This document shows positions 7,418-9,741 of a stretch of DNA of 9,741 nucleotides, piece after piece. Source of the DNA: Arsenophonus sp046530785. Lineage in GTDB: Bacteria; Pseudomonadota; Gammaproteobacteria; Enterobacterales; Enterobacteriaceae. The DNA lies in contig JBHEQT010000042.1 in NCBI GenBank assembly GCA_046530785.1, forward strand, positions 1-9,741. Direction: 5' to 3'. Below the pieces are notes generated by a model. It saw only the letters and a list, made by a program, of their open reading frames with translations, was not told the origin of the DNA and made no database searches. The translations under genes and the position numbers were made by a program. Position 1 is the first letter of the stretch. Each line of letters starts with the position of its first letter.

Positions 7418-8464
7418 ATGAATAGAATTCCTATAAAATTAACTAATACCAACAAAAAACCTATTGTATTCAGTGGCGCACAACCTTCTGGGGAATTAAC
7501 TATTGGAAATTATATTGGTGCTTTACTACAATGGGTTCAGATGCAAGATAATTATGATTGTATTTATTGTATTGTTGATCAACACTCTATTACAGTTCGT
7601 CAAGATCCAAAAGATTTAAAAAAAAGTATACTTGATACATTAGCATTATATTTAGCTTGCGGTATTGATCCAAAAAAAAGTACCATTCTTGTTCAATCTC
7701 ATGTTCCTCAACATACTCAACTTAGTTGGACGCTTAACTGTTATACTTACTTTGGTGAATTAAGTAGAATGACACAATTTAAAAATAAATCAGTTGCTCA
7801 TTACAACAAAAATATTAATGTCGGATTATTTGATTACCCAGTATTAATGGCTGCTGATATTTTGCTTTACCAGACAAATCAAGTTCCTGTTGGTATTGAT
7901 CAAAAACAACATTTAGAATTAAGTCGTGATATTGCTCAACGTTTTAATTCGCTCTATGGTGAAATATTTACGATACCTGATCCTTTTATTCCTGAAAAAA
8001 GAATACAAGTTATGTCTCTACAAGAACCTCAAAAAAAAATGTCAAAATCAGATGATAACCGTAATAATGTAATTACATTACTAGAAGATCCTAAATCAGT
8101 ATCTAAAAAAATAAAACGTGCAATTACTGATTCTGATGATCCACCACGAGTTTATTATGATTTAAAAAATAAACCTGGTATTTCTAATCTAATAAATATT
8201 CTTTCTGGCGTAACAAGTATATCTATCTTTGAAATAGAAAAAGAATTCTCTGGAAAAATGTACGATGACCTTAAAAATACCGTTATTAAAGCTGTTTTAA
8301 ATATATTAATAAACGTCCAAAATCGTTTTTATGAATTTCGTAATAACGAAAAATTATTAAATGATATTATGTTTGAAGGTGCTAAAAAAGCAAAAATCCG
8401 TGCTCAAATAACAATTAATAAAGTTTATAACGCTATTGGTTTTATTGATCTAACGAAAAAATAA
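7418..8464 (+). CDS. trpS: Tryptophanyl-tRNA synthetase
   Basis: Class I aminoacyl-tRNA synthetase that activates tryptophan with ATP and charges tRNA-Trp; a cytoplasmic homodimer in this family. The 348 residues compare with 334 in E. coli. Visible are PIVFSGAQPSGELTIGN (15-31), holding the TIGN form of the HIGH motif, DQHSITVRQ (54-62), MAADILLYQT (144-153) with the tryptophan-site Asp, and KMSKS (207-211), followed by DDNRNNV. The first eleven or so residues are extra: the usual start aligns with residues 11-12 (ACC AAC codons), so the old start codon is lost and an upstream ATG is used. Residue 160 is Ile in VPVGIDQKQH, where E. coli has Glu (VPVGEDQ); the neighbouring Asp and Gln that contact the substrates are kept. 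An essential gene, very likely functional. It is isolated from rpe by 706 bp and converges with sodA. Confidence 0.97.
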   Translation: MNRIPIKLTNTNKKPIVFSGAQPSGELTIGNYIGALLQWVQMQDNYDCIYCIVDQHSITVRQDPKDLKKSILDTLALYLACGIDPKKSTILVQSHVPQHTQLSWTLNCYTYFGELSRMTQFKNKSVAHYNKNINVGLFDYPVLMAADILLYQTNQVPVGIDQKQHLELSRDIAQRFNSLYGEIFTIPDPFIPEKRIQVMSLQEPQKKMSKSDDNRNNVITLLEDPKSVSKKIKRAITDSDDPPRVYYDLKNKPGISNLINILSGVTSISIFEIEKEFSGKMYDDLKNTVIKAVLNILINVQNRFYEFRNNEKLLNDIMFEGAKKAKIRAQITINKVYNAIGFIDLTKK

Positions 8465-8492
8465 TTTTTCCTTTCTTTATAAAAGAGAAAAA
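8456..8492 (-). terminator. Possible weak hairpin terminator at the trpS end
   Basis: TTTTTC (8465-8470) pairs with GAAAAA (8487-8492), and CTTT (8471-8474) with AAAG (8482-8485), leaving one bulged A and a 7-nt loop. On the minus strand the stem is followed by TTATTTTTT (8464 down to 8456); on the plus strand no T-tract follows. It could stop antisense read-through from sodA into trpS. The stem is mostly A:T. Confidence 0.3.
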
Positions 8493-8621
8493 TGATTATA
8501 GATCATAATTTATTTTTATAAATTTATATGAGTAATATATAAAATATAGTAATTAATTATGTATTGAATTACAGGTCTTGTTTATAACAAATGATTAATA
8601 ATTAATTTTTAATTTGGTATG

Positions 8622-8669
8622 CAAAAAATATTAGTAGGCCAGTTAATTAATTTTATCTGGCACTACTAA
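8622..8669 (-). terminator. Intrinsic terminator of sodA
   Basis: TTAGTAGGCCAG (8631-8642) pairs with CTGGCACTACTAA (8657-8669), a 12-bp stem with a single bulged base and a 14-nt loop. It includes four consecutive G:C pairs, rare in this intergenic DNA. On the minus strand the stem is followed by TATTTTTTG (8630 down to 8622), a normal intrinsic T-tract. It lies 32 bp after the sodA stop. On the plus strand the hairpin could also hinder trpS read-through, but no good T-tract follows there. Confidence 0.7.
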
Positions 8670-8701
8670 ATTTAATGATAAACAAACAAATATAATTCAG
8701 A

Positions 8702-9328
8702 TTATTTAACTTTTTCTGTAAAACGTTTTTCAGCTTCATTCCAATTAACAACTGACCAAAAAGCTTCAATATATTCAGAACGACGATTTTCATACCTAAG
8801 ATAATAAGCATGCTCCCAAACATCAAGACCTAAAATAGGATAACCAGAAACACCAGAAATATCTTCACCCATTAACGGGTTATCCTGATTAGCTGTTGAA
8901 ACAACTATAAGTTTTCCATTCGATTTTAAAATTAACCATGCCCAACCAGAACCAAATCTAGATATTGCTTCTTTTTCAAAAATTTTTTTAAAATTATCAA
9001 TATTATCAAAATTATATTCAATTGCAGATTTCAATTTACCTTGTAATTTGGTACCGATTTTTAATCCCTTCCAAAACAGACTGTGATTAGCATGTCCACC
9101 TGCATTATTTCGTAAAAAAGTACGCTTTTCAGCAGGTATTTTATCTAAATTTTGAATTAAATCATCTATATCAAGTTGAGAAAGCTCAAAAAAATCTTTT
9201 AACGCATCATTAGTATTGTTAATATATGTTTGATGATGTTTTGTATGATGGATTTTCATTGTCCTTTCATCAAAATATGGCTCTAATGTCCCATATTCAT
9301 ATGGGAGAGAAGGTAATGTATAGTTCAT
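8702..9328 (-). CDS. sodA: Superoxide dismutase, Mn type
   Basis: Dismutates superoxide to oxygen and hydrogen peroxide; a cytoplasmic dimer. The 208 residues are collinear with E. coli SodA (206). Metal ligands are H27, H82 (in GGHANHSLFWKG), D169 and H173 (in DVWEHAYY). H31 and Y35 of the substrate gateway are present. G77 together with Q147 (in TANQDNPLMG) marks the manganese type rather than the iron type, where the active-site Gln comes from the other position. There is no signal peptide. The ATG at 9328 is supported by AGGAG 9 nt upstream and by alignment to the E. coli start (MSYTLPSLPY). The gene runs towards trpS, is followed by a strong hairpin terminator, and appears to be a single-gene unit with its own promoter. 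I saw no clear Fur or SoxS site. Retention suggests oxidative stress from the host or from respiration. Confidence 0.97.
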   Translation of the reverse strand: MNYTLPSLPYEYGTLEPYFDERTMKIHHTKHHQTYINNTNDALKDFFELSQLDIDDLIQNLDKIPAEKRTFLRNNAGGHANHSLFWKGLKIGTKLQGKLKSAIEYNFDNIDNFKKIFEKEAISRFGSGWAWLILKSNGKLIVVSTANQDNPLMGEDISGVSGYPILGLDVWEHAYYLRYENRRSEYIEAFWSVVNWNEAEKRFTEKVK

Positions 9329-9337
9329 TTATATTAA

Positions 9338-9342
9338 CTCCT
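9338..9342 (-). promoter_or_regulatory. Shine-Dalgarno site of sodA
   Basis: AGGAG on the minus strand lies 9 nt before the sodA ATG. It is the strongest ribosome site in the window and fixes the start. Confidence 0.8.
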
Positions 9343-9363
9343 ATTTCTTGATTATAATTAAAT

Positions 9364-9392
9364 ATTATATCTTTTTATAAGATATATTTAAA
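9364..9392 (-). promoter_or_regulatory. Likely sigma70 promoter of sodA
   Basis: On the minus strand TTTAAA (9392-9387; four of six -35 bases) and a perfect TATAAT (9369-9364) are 17 nt apart. This predicts a 5' leader of about 30 nt containing the AGGAG site. Another TATAAT lies closer to the gene near 9353-9358 but leaves a very short leader. Placement is good; AT-richness limits certainty. Confidence 0.45.
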
Positions 9393-9741
9393 GAAATTTA
9401 ATAAATTATTTTAATTAATCTATAGTAATAGAAATTACTCTTCTTCATCTTAATAAAGATACAACATAAATTATTTTTATAGTTAGTTAATCTATCTTTT
9501 AGATATAATTAATAGAAACAAGAAAAAGATTATTCAAATATCCTCAATGGATTCATTTTTATTAAAAATCAAAAATATATATATTATTTAATAAAGATCA
9601 ATAAATAAAAATATTATTAAGTAATACTTAATGAACGATTAGAATTAAAATTCATCAAAAATATCTTTTCATTAAAAATAATATAATCAAGATATTTATT
9701 CTCAATTTTAATTTATAAAATTATTTGTAGATAAGATTCAT
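9393..9741. other. AT-rich DNA upstream of sodA, nothing recognised
   Basis: About 350 bp without a useful open frame, RNA gene or clear repeat. It may hold the far part of the sodA regulatory region or the decayed end of a gene beyond the window. Confidence 0.6.

Noticed and set aside
1..9741. CRISPR arrays, insertion sequences, tRNA or rRNA genes, toxin-antitoxin or defence systems
   Set aside because: No regularly spaced direct repeats, transposase fragments, tRNA T-loop motifs in a cloverleaf context, or rRNA sequence were seen. All recognised genes are conserved housekeeping genes.

Overview
The window reads as a piece of a strongly AT-rich, decaying gammaproteobacterial genome, most likely a host-restricted insect-type symbiont of the Enterobacterales. 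The protein sequences are very close to Escherichia coli AroK, AroB, Rpe, TrpS and SodA as remembered. Surviving genes follow the E. coli order aroK-aroB-(damX)-dam-rpe-(gph)-trpS. An Arsenophonus- or Sodalis-like lineage is a reasonable guess, but the genus cannot be fixed from this window. Five intact genes cover only about 41% of the bases, and the rest is eroded, stop-filled AT-rich DNA.

Layout. Positions 1-2444 hold no recognisable gene. A strong terminator-shaped hairpin lies at 2288-2337, just before aroK. aroK (2445-2966) and aroB (3024-4118) are intact, 57 bp apart, and encode two shikimate-pathway steps. Positions 4119-5162 sit where damX lies in E. coli and contain no recognisable coding sequence. 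dam (5163-6019) is a clear pseudogene whose Dam-like translation is scattered over all three forward frames. rpe (6040-6711) is intact and starts 20 bp after the dam relic. Positions 6712-7417 occupy the gph slot and are empty. trpS (7418-8464) is intact with an N-terminal extension. On the opposite strand, sodA (8702-9328) converges on trpS, with a GC-containing hairpin and T-tract between them that should end sodA transcription. sodA beside trpS is not the E. coli arrangement, so a rearrangement or large deletion lies around 8465-8701. Positions 9343-9741 hold a likely sodA promoter and otherwise nothing recognised.

Functionally, the window keeps central provisioning and housekeeping enzymes: shikimate and chorismate precursors, the pentose phosphate epimerase, tryptophanyl-tRNA charging and superoxide defence. 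The cell-division and DNA-methylation members of the old operon (DamX, Dam) and the phosphoglycolate phosphatase (Gph) are gone or broken. No mobile element, CRISPR array, tRNA or rRNA was seen, and I found no convincing new multi-gene system. The most interesting items are the dam relic, the hairpin before aroK, a possible promoter-plus-palindrome cluster at 346-508, and two oddities in TrpS.
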